A stretch of 64,000 nt of DNA, taken from the NCBI GenBank assembly GCA_009741485.1, contig CM019237.1, forward strand, positions 45,797,443 through 45,861,442, in the 5' to 3' direction. The position numbers and the translations under genes are program-made. Of the stretch, positions 1 through 13,000 are shown piece after piece. The notes under the pieces were generated by a model. It made no database searches and was not told the origin of the DNA. It saw only the letters and a program-made list of their open reading frames with translations. This DNA is from Malurus cyaneus samueli (taxonomy: Eukaryota > Chordata > Aves > Passeriformes > Maluridae). Numbering within the stretch: position 1 is the first letter of the stretch; each line of letters starts with the position of its first letter.

Positions 1-253
1 CCTTTGTCTGGCATCTTAATTCTCGAATGCCAGATGAGAGGCACTGCTATGCTGCTTAACTTGTACACATTACAATCTTTCTTTATCTTTAACACCGTTA
101 TCTTTAACCCTGTCGCAATTATATTTTCCATAATTCTGCCAACCGACTGCCGATAGCCGGAAAAGATAAGCAGAGTGTTGTGTCAGTCCTTGCTGTTCTC
201 TTGCAGAGAGAGGGATCTGAGAGAGGCGCGTGCCTGCCGCACACAGCCCAGCG

Positions 254-1620
254 ATGAGTGAGACCCCAGCTGCCAACCTCAACACTACAGAGACTCCAAC
301 TGGTCCCGCCACACCACGCAAGGGGCCTCCCAAGTTCAAGCAGAGACAGACAAGGCAGTTCAAGAGCAAGCCCCCCAAAAAAGGAGTAAGAGGGTAAGGG
401 GATTTTGTAAAGAAAAGAAACCATGCTAGTTGAATATTTCCTCACTGCTAAGTTGTGCTTCTGTGATACCATCTTCTTTCGGGCGAGGAGACAGAAGGTT
501 TTCCCCTGCCCCCTGGTGCCATCAGCTCTCCAACCTGGAGCTGCTTCTCTTCTGCTCCCACAGTTCTTCTTCCTTGGCTGGGGGTTTAGGACATCTCCCC
601 TTTCCTTGCTGCTGGCCCAAACTCACTCCTTACCTGCTCTTTTCTCTCCTAGGTTTGGAGATGACATCCCAGGCATGGAGGGACTGGGCACAGGTAAGCT
701 CTGCAGGATGATGTTGTCATGCCCTGCTTTAGCACGAGTGCTGACAAACTTCATCATGGGAGAGGATTCCGAGGTGGCCTCTGTTTCCCTGGCCTGTCTG
801 CAGCTCTCAGGGTCACCAGAGAAGACAAGTTCTACCTCCCCAAGCTGTCACATTTGTGTTATGGTTACATACACTACAAAAAGGAAAGGCCATTTGTGCT
901 TGCTTCAGCTTCAGACTACTTACATTGGGCTGCAGAACTGCTTGTTTGTTTTCTGTTCATAGTCTGGCCAAGAATTTCAGCAGCATTGAGAGAACTGCTA
1001 AATGCTAACCTATTAATAACAAAAATCACAGAAACTAAATCCCAGATGGCTAAGGATTTGTGTTGTCATCAGAATCCTAATTTTAAGAATTTTATGTACC
1101 CATCTGGGATTGAAAAACATGCATTGGGTGAGCTGTAGCCAGTCAGAACCTCGTAGGTATTGATAACGAGTGAGTTACGGATTCTGAAGATTGTAGGCCA
1201 AATTATTCAGCCTCTGATTTAAAACTGCACATGTCTTTGAGGAGCTCACACTTTGGCTGCAGGTAATTGGTAAGAACAGGAGAAGCCACATAACTGGAAT
1301 GATTTTTACACTGGTTCACATGGTCACTGAAGAGACTAGGAAATGCTAGCTTGCTTTTGCTCACAGAGAGAAAGTACACTGATCTGGTTTGGTCTGGTTT
1401 GAAATGCTCATCTGCCCATTTAACCTTCAAGTGGAGTCTCATTCTTGTTAATATTTCCTGAGTAAATCAACCTTTCCATTAATAAAAAATAAATCTGAGG
1501 ATGCTCTGACAAGAACCCATTTCTCATTTTCTCTCTTCTGCAGATATCACAGTGATTTGCCCATGGGAAGCTTTCAGCCACCTGGAACTGCACGAGCTGG
1601 CCCAGTTTGGGATCATCTAA
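254..1620 (+). CDS. PDE6H: Cone cGMP phosphodiesterase inhibitory (gamma) subunit
   Basis: Coding exons are 254-393, 653-693 and 1544-1620, joined by GT/AG introns with consistent phases (258 bp, 85 residues plus TAA). The family is known to bind the PDE6 catalytic subunits in photoreceptor outer segments and to block cGMP hydrolysis until transducin pulls it away. Visible motifs are the basic polycationic centre ([20 protein letters not shown], residues 20-39), the [13 protein letters not shown] linker and the C-terminal inhibitory tail ending LAQFGII. The N-terminus ([17 protein letters not shown]) and the ending [13 protein letters not shown] fit the cone paralogue PDE6H better than rod PDE6G. 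The ATG at 254 is the only one before the conserved core. A splice acceptor (TTCTCTTGCAG, ending at 205) lies just upstream, so a noncoding first exon is probably outside the window. The 3' UTR end is unclear; the first AATAAA after the stop that I noticed is at 3172. Identity is very secure. Confidence 0.96.
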
Positions 1621-4600
1621 GGTGTCAGCATCTCTACTGGTGTCACCTGGTGACTCCACAGATCCCAGCATGGTCTTCACCACCTTTGACACTTATATTT
1701 GGCCCTTGCATCCATTTGCTAATGGGCAGGGTGGTTTTGTAAGAGCTAGTTATGAGATACTTTGCAGATTAATTTGGCAAAGTTATTTGGGACCCTGAGC
1801 AGACCCCATGCTTCATGTGATGAAACTACAGGAAAATGTCTTAATGCCTCCCTGCACCATGTTCTTGCTTCTCTCACTGTCACAGATCTACAATGTTAAT
1901 GGTGATACAGGGAGGCTGTATTTTTCCCTGATTAGCTGAGATATTGTGTGCATGTATGTCCAGACCTAATTAGCTGAGCCCATTTTCTTCCTTCCCTCCC
2001 TAACAGCTTTCTATATAGAATTTCCATGTCTAGGCATCCCTGTTATTTGGGCTACCAATCATTTGCTCAGAGTACATCTGTAGAAAACAGCATTAGAGTC
2101 ACCATTCCAGACATTAGGCTGTTTTCCATAGGCAACCCTTCCCCAGGCGCTCACCATAAGGAATGTCCTGCTAAGATTTACCTCATCTGCAAATGGGGAA
2201 AAGGGCTTGCAAGTGCTGTCTCTGCTGTACTGCCCACAAGCTATGAACCATGAGAATCTGGCTGTTCTCATAATGGTAAACGTAAATGTGTGTGTCTGAG
2301 ATCAATAGCTAAGTGAATTAATCCTATTATTCATTCCTTTGTGGCTGAAATTCCAAAGAAGAAGCACTCTAAATGGCGCTGTGTCTCCCTCCTTTAATGG
2401 GAAGCCCTGCATGACACTTGCACTGTCCCCAGCCCATACATATTTACATGAGACATTTGCTCCCCAGGACGTGCTCGCTGCTGATTAGGACAGAGAATCC
2501 TTACAATCTGTCACCAGACTGAGCCCCCACATCCAGTAGAAAATGGTACTGCAGTAATTGCTCCTTCTCTGTATTTAGCATGGGACAAGTCTCCCTTCAC
2601 ACTGCCCCTCATAAGCAGGAAGGCTTTTCTCTCCTCACTCCCTGGCAATATCAAGCCCTGTAGCTTGTTTGGAGAAGCAGGCAAATGGTGTCCCCAGAGA
2701 GAAGTAAGAGCAGAGCTAGCGGGGAGGCAGAGCAAGGGTAGGATGTGTACATGCAGGCGAGCACTTAACCCCATCGATCTGTGTCTCCTGGTCTCTGGCA
2801 GCCTGAGTGCTGCCAACTGGGGAGGCACCCGCAACCACTTCAATGTTTGGGGAAGGAACCGTGATTCCCTACAGCTCTGGCATCAAGGAAGGGATTTTGG
2901 CTTGTTTGGAGGCAAGGAGCAAGTTTATTGTAGCTACATAATAGCCATAAGAGGAGGTGGAATTTTTTAATCATTGCCTTTAGCTTGAGAAGCCTCATTG
3001 CATAAGAACAGCCTCCCCCTATCTTATCTTTCCTGCGCTGAACATTTTCATGGGAGCAAGGAGTGATTGCGGAGAGGAGAGCAAATCCTGTCTAAACGAT
3101 TGATCCCCACACATAAAGTATTGCTATAAATCCATGGCGGTGCTATAGTTATCCGCTACTGTTATTCCAGAAATAAAAGCTAGCAGTTTTCAGTTAAAAT
3201 ATAGCCTGAGCACCAAAAGCTAAAGGAAATTAATTCCTGTTGGCAGTCCAGAGTACAGCTTTTTTTTTTTTGTTCAGCACTCCTTCCATTAGACACAGCA
3301 GTAAACCACAGAGTGGTTCAGAACCGCAGCACTATCACAGCGCAGAAGTCGTGTACCATTTAGCTAATTGCAGCCCACAGCTATTTCCTTGGGCAGAGGC
3401 AGTCTGTCCTTTCCACTTACTTCCAATTTCTCCTGCCTTTCTCACCTTTTATTGCTTTTCTTCTTTCCCTAAGTGTTCTTTATGTAAATGTTTTATTTAG
3501 CTTTTATTATAGGGAACTGATTTCATTTTTTTCCAGCTCATGTACTAGCCCTCTCCTTCTGCAGTCAAATGTGCATGTTCCTGTGGCAATACTCTTGTGC
3601 TTTCCCTCACATTAAACCATCCTATTACATATGATCCTAATTCCACCCTCTCAGTCTGTCCTCTTCTTTCTGGGAAAAGACCCATTGGATCCAATTTTGA
3701 ATCCTTCAAGCTGGCTGCCTCTATTATTATTGAGCTTTCCCTTTTCTAAGCTTTTTTAAGCATGAGAAAAACAAAAGAAGAAATTTTTAATTACTCCTTT
3801 CGCTCCCTTTTCATTCAGGCCTTGGGAGAACAGCCCAAAGACAGTGAGATATTTTGTCAGAAAATACTGGGGTAAAAGCAAACTTCTCATTAGTCCAGGC
3901 ACTAAGGCTTTAGCAAATCAGAAGGTCTTGGTGTAGCTCCTCTTCTGATTGCCATATCCCCAGTTCCCATAAAAGAACTACTCCATTCTCCTTTCTAGAG
4001 GAGTCCAACAGGAATGCACACATAACCCAGCTCTCATGCCTGGCTGATGAGCTGTATCAGAAGATGGATGCTTTGAGTCAACACAGTTTGTTAGTTATTT
4101 TAAAAATAATTTCTATTCATTAATAGGGATTGCATTCATTCCTTTACTTGTAAGGAATTTTGAGACTTAGAAGAAGAGTCTTAAAACATGCTCACAGTTG
4201 GTTTGTCTGAGGCTTTGAGGTTTTCTAATGAGCTATAATTCCTGAAACTTCCATTTTTCAGTGAGAGATAGCTATGGTGCAAGAAAGAAAATGTGTTAAA
4301 GTAGCTTGTTGAAGCACTTTAGTCTATATGCATTGTAATATGTTATTCTCTGTTCTTTTACTACAAAAACGTGTCAAAAGGAATAAAAATTAATAAAAAA
4401 TGTTTTAAAAATCCAAAGAATGTAGTCTGACTTGCTTACAAAATATACCCAGGGAAAGGCAGATGACTTAGCTTTTCCTCCTGAAATCCTTTCCTGGGGA
4501 AAGCCCTAAAAGTCACTCATGACTTCTCATTAGAGAAAAACAGCTATTTAACTCCCAACAATAGGCAATAAAGACTGACTGTGATTTCATCTGAGAAGCA

Positions 4601-6355
4601 GTTTTTTCCTTGAGTGATGACTGGTGTATTGTCCCAAAAGTGTTGTGCATGGTTTCTTTCGGGTTTAAATCTTCTGGCCAGTTCCATCCTCTGGGACTCT
4701 GCAACTTGATGTCAGCATGTTTCTACCCTACAGCAAAAAATTGCTGCGATGTGAATGCCACTTAGTTCCTTCTCATTGCCAAGTCTGCAGGACAGAGCTG
4801 CAAACATTCATCTCCTCGAGCTTCTTGCTGTTGCTGAACTTTCTAAGTGTTCACAGGGGTTTCAAGATGGTCAAGTGCAATTGCCTTCTGGTGTTATGCT
4901 GTCAAATCTCAGCCTAAGAAATGTTTTCTTTCATGCCATCTTTGACAGTTTTTTCCTGGCAATTCATCACTGAGTGTCCAATTGGAAGTCTTTGCCTTTG
5001 AATGTTCTCCATCCTGTGAGATAGGAATATGAGTTGTCCAGGAGTCACTTTGTGAGGGCTTCTTATAAACCCCTTTCTAACTGCACTCCAAAAGCCAGAA
5101 AAACATCTTCTCACATGGTTATGTCTATTTAAAGCAGTAATCAACTTTTAAGATTGAGTCTCATCCTCACTGACCCCAGTTTCTGACTCTAGTAAGAAAG
5201 TTAATTAAACCCAAATCTCTGCAAGAAAAGAAGAATCTTGCTTCCCCCCTTTCCCCCTTGCAATATCTAAATCACCTCAGTAATCTCAATTAGAAATAAA
5301 TAAAATTCAAAAATTAAAACCCCAAATCTTCAGTGTAAGTTGGATTGTTCAGGAGATCTGATGATCATTACTGCAAAATTACAAATCTCCAACGGTTTTC
5401 AAATCACCACCTCACTCAGTATCAAGCCACTGTCACATTTTCCTATGGTATTAATCAGTATGGTGTAGGCTAAAAAATGTACCCTGACAATATGAGGATG
5501 TTTTGTGGGTTATTTTTCTATTTTATAAATGGGATTTTGACAGTTAGGTAAATTAAGAGTACCCACTGCCTTTAGGTCTTCAATATCTGATTTTCCAGAG
5601 TATTTAACATTTTATCTTGAAGTTTAAAATGCAGCTGTCATTAGTTGTGGTTGCAGCTGTAAGTACTCATTAGGGAATCTCATTCTCTCTCAGTCAGATC
5701 TCACTCAGGCTGTAAGATCCAGGGCCTCAGCTTGGAGATCTGAGGAACAAGAAGTCTGTATTTCTGAGACCATTTATGTAATGCTCCTTAGGGTGGGCAG
5801 GTTATTCCAGCCAACAGTCTGGAAAATCACACCACTTGCACTTTGATGCAAATCTAGACAGATTTGGAAAAAAAAAAGAACAGAAGATTATGCAATTAAA
5901 ATAAAAGATAGTATCACATGCTTATAAATGTGCTCAACTCTGGAATTTCCTCATACCAGACAGCTTAAATTTGAAACCTTATTCGCAGTCCTCATAGTGC
6001 TGTCAGGGCTGTGGAAGCTGGGATCAGCCAAATACCCACTCTGTTGGACACCTGCACCTCCAAAGTTTGTTCTGACAGCCCAAGGCAGGGACCATTTATG
6101 TCTCTGGGATTTTTCCACACCAACTCTGATTCACCTGGAGGGAGTGGGATGGATGAAGCCTCTGTGGTGGGGGTACATAGGGACTGAGTTCTGTCTGTTG
6201 CAACTTTCAACTTACGTTTAACATCTGCTTTCACATTTTATGTTGTTCCTCTTCTTCAAGTTTAGCATAACTGTGGCGAGAATTTTGGTCATTGCTGCTC
6301 CTGCTGGGTGAAAATAATATCTTCTCTATGAAAGCTCACTGCCTCCAGGAATTTC
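1621..6355. other. Intergenic DNA downstream of PDE6H, no gene seen
   Basis: The PDE6H 3' UTR must occupy the first part, and AATAAA at 3172 is one possible end. Beyond it I see only A/T-rich DNA with short chance reading frames, a T11 tract near 3260 and no splice-bounded conserved reading. No repeat family was recognised. Confidence 0.5.
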
Positions 6356-6359
6356 CAAA

Positions 6360-7060
6360 TACTTTCTTGCCTCTGGCATTTTTCTGAGGGCCTCTCACAT
6401 TCCTGAGGCTGTAAATGAAGTAGCTGAGCATAGCAATCACCAGCACATACAACAGACTGTACAGACAAGGGACAGAAACAGATGAACTACGCTACCCTAT
6501 GAAGAGCAGGACTTTAGATGGGGGGCACCGGGAGTGAAGAATGCATTTGGTACCCTGAGAACATGGTCATGACAGTGGACAGCACAGGAAAAGTGCACAG
6601 CAAGGAAAGATTCCTTCAAGAACATGGAGAATCCAGAGATGGAATGTGGTGAAGCCCCAGCATGCTGCCTGCCAAAGCTGTACACCGGGCTTTGCCCTGA
6701 GGTCTGTGCCCAACAGGGAGGGTACAGCAGCTGGCCAAGGAGCACTTGCAGAAATTTTGAGCCTGTTACAATACTGAAGAAAAGCATCCATTCAAGGCAC
6801 AAACTATCTAAAAAGCATTGAGCAAGCTGAACTTGGTCCTTCACAAGAGACCTTCCTCTATCTGGGAGACAGTGGCTGCACTACCATCCGGGAAGAAGGA
6901 GAGCTTGGAGAAAAACACATTAAAGTGTGGGAGTTCTGGACTACCACCACAATGACCTTGTAATCATGAGTGACAGAGTAGACAAGCAGGAATAAAATCA
7001 GTGGGAAAATCTATACCTTGTGCCATTATGAGAACTCAGTAATCTGTGTCTTATCTCCTT
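6360..7060 (-). pseudogene. Decayed olfactory receptor pseudogene
   Basis: Read on the minus strand, pieces of a rhodopsin-like olfactory receptor appear in the right order but in different frames. Near 7030-6950 there is a TM1-like stretch (FPLILFLLVYSVT). It is followed near 6930-6880 by LPHFNVFFSKLSFF, which resembles the LHTPMYFFLSNLSFLDL signature of TM2. A degraded PLHYxxLLG-like segment (SLLGTDLRAK) lies near 6770-6650. VLRVPNAFFTPGAPHL near 6560-6515 resembles the intracellular loop 3/TM6 signature (KAFSTCxPHL). Finally LLYVLVIAMLSYFIYSLRN near 6460-6397 matches the TM7 signature ending in NPxIYSLRN. An ITEF-like N-terminus sits near 7050. The relic covers about 700 bp against a usual 930 bp intronless receptor, with frameshifts and stops, so it cannot encode a receptor. 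The subfamily cannot be assigned by eye. Confidence 0.6.
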
Positions 7061-10000
7061 TCACCTCTGGACATGACACCAAAAGAAGCAAAGGGTAGAA
7101 ATCCCAGGATCATTAAAACTCCCACCACTGTAGGCTGCTGGAATACATCTCTTGGAAGTGTGACCTATGCAGGCTTACAGGGGCTATAGAGGGGTACAGC
7201 AGGTTATGGGCAGATGGGAGGCAAGGCCAATGCCTCAGTCACACTGAAGTTTCTGCCCCAACAGCACCTGAGGTACAAACTCCCATTGCTTGATCAAAAC
7301 ATCACATTGGCTTCTCTAGGCACAAGGAGAAGGCAAACTCATTTGCTCATCTCACAAGAACTATCTGGATTCAAGCCAGCTCAAATCTGTATCATCCAGG
7401 CAGCTGCTGGCATGGGCATAACAATCTTGCATCTGTCTGCACCAGGGAACTGGCTGCAGGTCTGAAAGTAAGGGAAGAAAAATAACAGAATGCCAACCAC
7501 ATAGAAAACAAGTTGTATTAGATCTGGTTTTAGCAACTGCAATTTTACCAGAAACATTATCTGGAATCAAGGTCTTTCCATGTTAGGCACTTTGTGAGTA
7601 CATGACTGTGAACTAATGAATTAATTATAACCCTGGTCTCCAAGCAAGTGTGTTACTCCAGCCGATGGATACTGAACCTGCTCTGTAGGGATGCAGCACA
7701 GTCAGCCTTGAAAATGTCAGCACATGGCCAGGTCACGTAGAGACAGCTGGGATGAGGAACACACAGATGGAGGCACCAGGGAAAGTCCTTTCAAACACAA
7801 ATCTTGAGCTAGATGATGTGGTAAGCACCAGCCTCAGACAAGAGCAGAGCCAAAGCAAGTCAGCAGTTACATTGGAATGAATAATGGTCAGCAATTGAAG
7901 CAATTTTGAACTAAAGCTCCCTGTACCAAAAGAGAGCCAAAATGAGCTATATTATGATAAATCTGAGAGGATCTTAACACCATTGCATCCCCATCCAGAA
8001 GCCTCCATTCAGTTCTGGGAATTTTGAACACAAAAGCTGATTAACTGTTCAGCATTTTGAACCCATGGGGGATGATGGTGGGATAAAGAGTAAACAAAAA
8101 TAAAGAAAGGAGAAGTAAGGACTCTACAGGTATCAGGGGAGTTGTTCCAGTGTGCACAGCCCCCTGAAACAGCCAAATGGAGTTATGATTCCCACCTGGA
8201 GGTAGCTGTACAGTATAGATAACAGAGGAGGACAAATACTAGACAGAATGAAGCAAGGAAAAACTATCTGAAAGTAACATCAAAATATTAAGTAGCTGTT
8301 ACCAAGAAGTCCTAACAAGTACCTTCCTTGGGAAAGCTGGCCCCTTGCCCCACGGGAACTGGGATATTTAGTGTGACTGCATTGTAGAAACCATCCAAGA
8401 ATCCCCTGCAGAGAACATCTGGTACAGAACAGGCAGGAGTGACCCCTGCAGGAGTCAGGGCAGTCACGCTGCTCCATCTCTACTGCTGTTGTCTATGAAG
8501 CTGTACACCAATGATGTATAGAAAGTCAGTTTGCTTTTCCTACGAAATTCATGTTTGGTCATTACAATATCAAAGCTAAATACATAGGAAGCTCTGTTTA
8601 GCAGCCATCTGCAAGCTTCTGATAACAAGACACAAAGTAAGATGCCAGGTTCTCAGATGCTGAAAAATAAATATGAAAAAGACAGCAAAAATCTAAAGTT
8701 CAGAACAAATAACATGGAAGTACACAATACATTTTAAATTTCACTTTCCAGTGAGAACCGCTTGTTTGAAAAATACAGTAAGAGTTTGGTTCCACATCCC
8801 ACCGTTGGTGCCAGATTTCTCACTTGGGAAGGCACAACATGCATCTCATTGTGTGTAATGCTATGATAAGTAGTATTTTTTCTTTGCTTCAGTCTGGAAC
8901 CATTTCCCTGAAAGGTGCAATAAAGCTTTGAAGCTTTATCCCAGCCATGTAAACTTTTTTCATTCATTCATAGTAATGCCTAATCCCATTTTTAATCTTA
9001 ATAAGCTCTTTAGTGCAATAATATCCTGTGGCATTAAGGCATACAGCTTAATTCCTTGAATTAAAGCCAGGGTTCTCTTTGGAGGTTTTGCACTGACTTC
9101 CATGAGCTTTGGATCAGGTCAATCTCCAAAAAAACTCCAACCTGCTGCAAACCAGAAAACTACCTGACCAAAAAAGAATTATGCTTTTATATTCTCTTAA
9201 CAATATATTTTCTGTATACATAAAATCTGCATTCATAAGAATTTAAGAACTTCAAGCAACATTTAACTGGAATAATTAGCTACCCTGATCCAAAGATGCT
9301 CTTGATATCAACTCCTCAGGAAGGAATATTTTCTCACCCTCACTACCCTGGCCCAGGGCTGATAAGGTGATCCAACATGAGAAGTTTCAACCCTTTGGGT
9401 GCCTGCTCTCAGAAGAACATTATCTCTTGATTTATCTGAGCCAATTATAAACAGAATTCCCAAGTTTCTTCAGACAAAAATGATAGAGATAAATTTAATA
9501 TGAACTAAATTGCAAGCAAGAGGAAGTTGTTGCTACTTATAGTAATTTAGTTACAGATAAAATTTTAAATCCCCTCTTTCAAAGGTCTGAGGAAAGTCAT
9601 ACTTGTGGGGACCACCTGGAATTTCTCTCTGAAACCCAAATAGAAGTTCCAAGTATTCCCAATAGTACAAATCCTCTGCCGTGTTTTCAAACATGCAATT
9701 GTGTCCGGGAGCTATACAATAGTGCAAAACCCATTCTCTGCCCTTCATGTGTCTTCACTTTGACATTACTTAAAATGAGATATTTGTCTCATAGCATCTT
9801 CAGCTCCTCGAGCTTTGTGACAAGGCACTGAATGTGCACAGAGAGGGTAAATCAGTCCAAAGCTCAGACACAAATCCAAAGCAAGGGGGTTGCTCTGAAA
9901 GTTGCTGCTCACTGACTAGAGAAGGTGACCTCTTTGGCTGTTCCAATTGTCAAATAAAATACAGTTCATGGTGACTTATGTTTGCACTTACTGTCCCTGC

Positions 10001-13000
10001 TTGCAGCAAGCTCAGAGCACAAGCACAGCTCATTGCTGCAGCTCAGCTGCTGAGTAGTGCTCAGTAACCACAAACAGCTTCATTAGTTTTCATCAGGAGT
10101 CCCTGACCCTTGTTTGGTTTACCGAAGAGATGGTCAAAAGGCCATTTGATCACACTCAGAAATGTCTTCATGGGAACATATTTCTGATAGGGGATGAGTC
10201 TTTCTTATATGCAATAGAAAAGTAAAATCATATCTGATGGCTGGTTTGGCAAATTCAGATAGAAACCACATTGCTAATTTCTCACAGAGGTGATAATGAA
10301 ACTCAGAAACAACTTTCCCCACGATCTGTGCCCTGTAGGTCTTCAAACCAAGACTGTGTGACAGGAAGGACAGATATGCTGAGGATAACAGCTGTGGCTC
10401 AGGCATTTCAGAGCTCTTTTGCAGGACCACTGGAGAAGCTTTCAAGTCAGAACTTGAAAAAAATAAGGCTTAATTAACAAGACAGTAGCTAGGACACCCC
10501 CATTGCCTTAGAACAAAGCCCAGCCGCAGAAGCAAGGCCACATCTTGGATTTGCAGTGAGTGGTAATAGCCTGCACAGACTGTGACTGACCTGGCACTGC
10601 TCTCGTTCCAGTGCTTGAGGCAGCCAGGCTGCAGGTGTGGGAGGGGGCTCCCTCTCCAGTTCTCACTCTCCATGCCCTGTTCTCCACTGCCTCCTTCAAC
10701 CTCCCTTTGGAGGATGGGGACAGTGGCTGCCAAACGTGTCCTGGTCTCTTGGGGCTCCCGATGTGCTTGTACTCATTTTGCCTGCTGTTCCTCCAAGGAT
10801 TACTGTGCCTGGCTTCCCCTCTGCATACGGGGCTGGGCACTCAGCCCCTGGCCATGCCAAACTTCAGGAGGTGTCAACACAGAGATGTCCTTATTGAGGA
10901 TGCAGCCTTGTATAGTTAGACAGTAATGCCCATGGTATATTGTGAGAACTGGAGCTATAAATACAGAAAATATAGGTGACTTGGGTATGTTTTCCCCTCT
11001 TAGATTTTAATTGGACTTTTTAGTGCCAGAAATATCAGAAAGCTCCTTTAATGACAATGGCATTCTTCAAGAGTCTGTGTCACAAGCGAGCCCTAAAACC
11101 TCTTCCCTACTAGCTCATGCTTGTCAAGCCTTAATGCAAAATCATTCCAAGTGAGGCTGTGCCAAGTGAAGCCCCTGCTGAGCTTCCCATTACTGATCTG
11201 AAAGACAGGGAAGTTCCCCATCCATAGTAACATTTAGAGGCTTTTCCAAAGCTGAAGGAAGAGGAATCATAGGATTAGTAGTACCTGACATCTGAATGCA
11301 GAGCATAAGGAGTTCAGCTGCCTCCCACAGCCCCCCTCTCATGCAGAAGGGGAACAATACTATGGTATCTGATGCCAGGAGCGGCACAGAGGGGTCCAGG
11401 ATGCTCATCCACAGTGATGTTTCTGTAACTCAGGATAAATTCTCCCTACATGGAAGTATTTCCTAGAAGAGGAAAATTACTTATAAGCCCCTCCCCAGCC
11501 TCTGGGACAGGCTTACTTGGAAAAAAAAGCAGCATTATAAAATGAGTTTCATCTTTTAGCAGCTGTTCCATAAATAAGAACTTTCTCCTACTGGAAGTAA
11601 TGACAAGAGGCTTTTGTGAAAAGATACTGTACCTTTAGCACTATCAAGTATTATCCAAGCTCTCCACAACTGCAGAAAAAAACAGCAGCTGGGTCCTGAT
11701 CTCTGGTTTTGACCAGAGAGAGTCATAGTCATGACTCTGAATTATACAAGCACTGAGATACAAATAGCTTGTTTTTATTTATTTTGTTTTCTGAAATCTG
11801 TAAAAATAAACATCTTCAAGACTATGAGGCTTTGCCAAAAGTTAAAAATATAACTGAAGAAAGTAACAGCCACAGACTGTTCCTAACCTAAATTTAACAT
11901 AAAGAAACCCCAACCCACCCACAGCAGAGAAACTCTAACCAGTGTTTTCTACTCTACAAACTCACTTACCTCTTACCTCACCTCACACAGAAAATTTTTG
12001 AATGCAAAAGGAAATTAAGAACATAATTCATTATCGTACTCTACATTTCACTTAGCCCTTTTGTTTTCTGTCAGGTTCTTTTTGCCATGCATACGCCACT
12101 GTCTTGACCTAAAAAACACACCTTCTGTCTCAAATAAACTATTACAGCATTTGTGAGGCATCATCCTGATTTTTCTGCTGTAGGGCATGCTATGTCCCCG
12201 GAACCCACAAGACACTAGCAAAGAGAATTATTAAATGATTTTCAGTCTGTGGTCTACAGTCTGCAGGGACCTCATGAACTACTTCTAAAGAACCCAGAAA
12301 AAACAATCAAGGCAAGAAAGATGCCTGCCACTGTGCTTTGATTTCATGGTCAGTTCATTAGAAAATTGTTTTAAATGTTTAGGGAAAAGATACAAGAAAG
12401 CATCCAAGGTTGGAGGCAGTCTGGAAAAGTCCACCTAAAGAGCAGGAGCTTGTTTCATACATACTACTTTCTGGACTGTAAGTGCTTCAGCTGGCTGAAA
12501 CATGAACCCATGGTGATTTTATATAGCTGCTCAGCAGCATTTTGCAGTCCAGGCAGAATTCTTGCTGCTGCACCAATTTTCAGCAGCATCCATGCCAGAC
12601 AGCTTAAAGCTAATGCAGTGGTTTCATCACGTTTTCGGTGCTACTTTATTGGAGCTGTTGTCATTTCAGTGAGTCAAGAGGCTTTGCTTTTATCTTAAAA
12701 ATGAGAACATTACTGAACAATTTTTTGCATTATAGATCTGCTATGCTGATTTACACAGCCAACCCCAGATCTTCGTGACTCATTAGGCATCACCAGACCT
12801 ACTCCATAGTGCCCTAATCTGGGTACAGCTATCTTGCAACAGAGGGACTAAAATAACCTCAGCTGCATTAGTATTTGTCATGGTGTCTGTTATACCACAG
12901 CCCTGTTTGGTGCAGAAACAGGCAATAGAGCCTGGTGCAAAGGTTGCAGAGTTAATGCCCAGCAAAATAGCTCTGCATTGGGAAACAGCCTAACACCTCA

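Noticed and set aside
10470..10926. Several overlapping frames of 85-115 codons on both strands
   Set aside because: They overlap each other in a locally GC-rich patch and none resembles a protein family or has exon borders.
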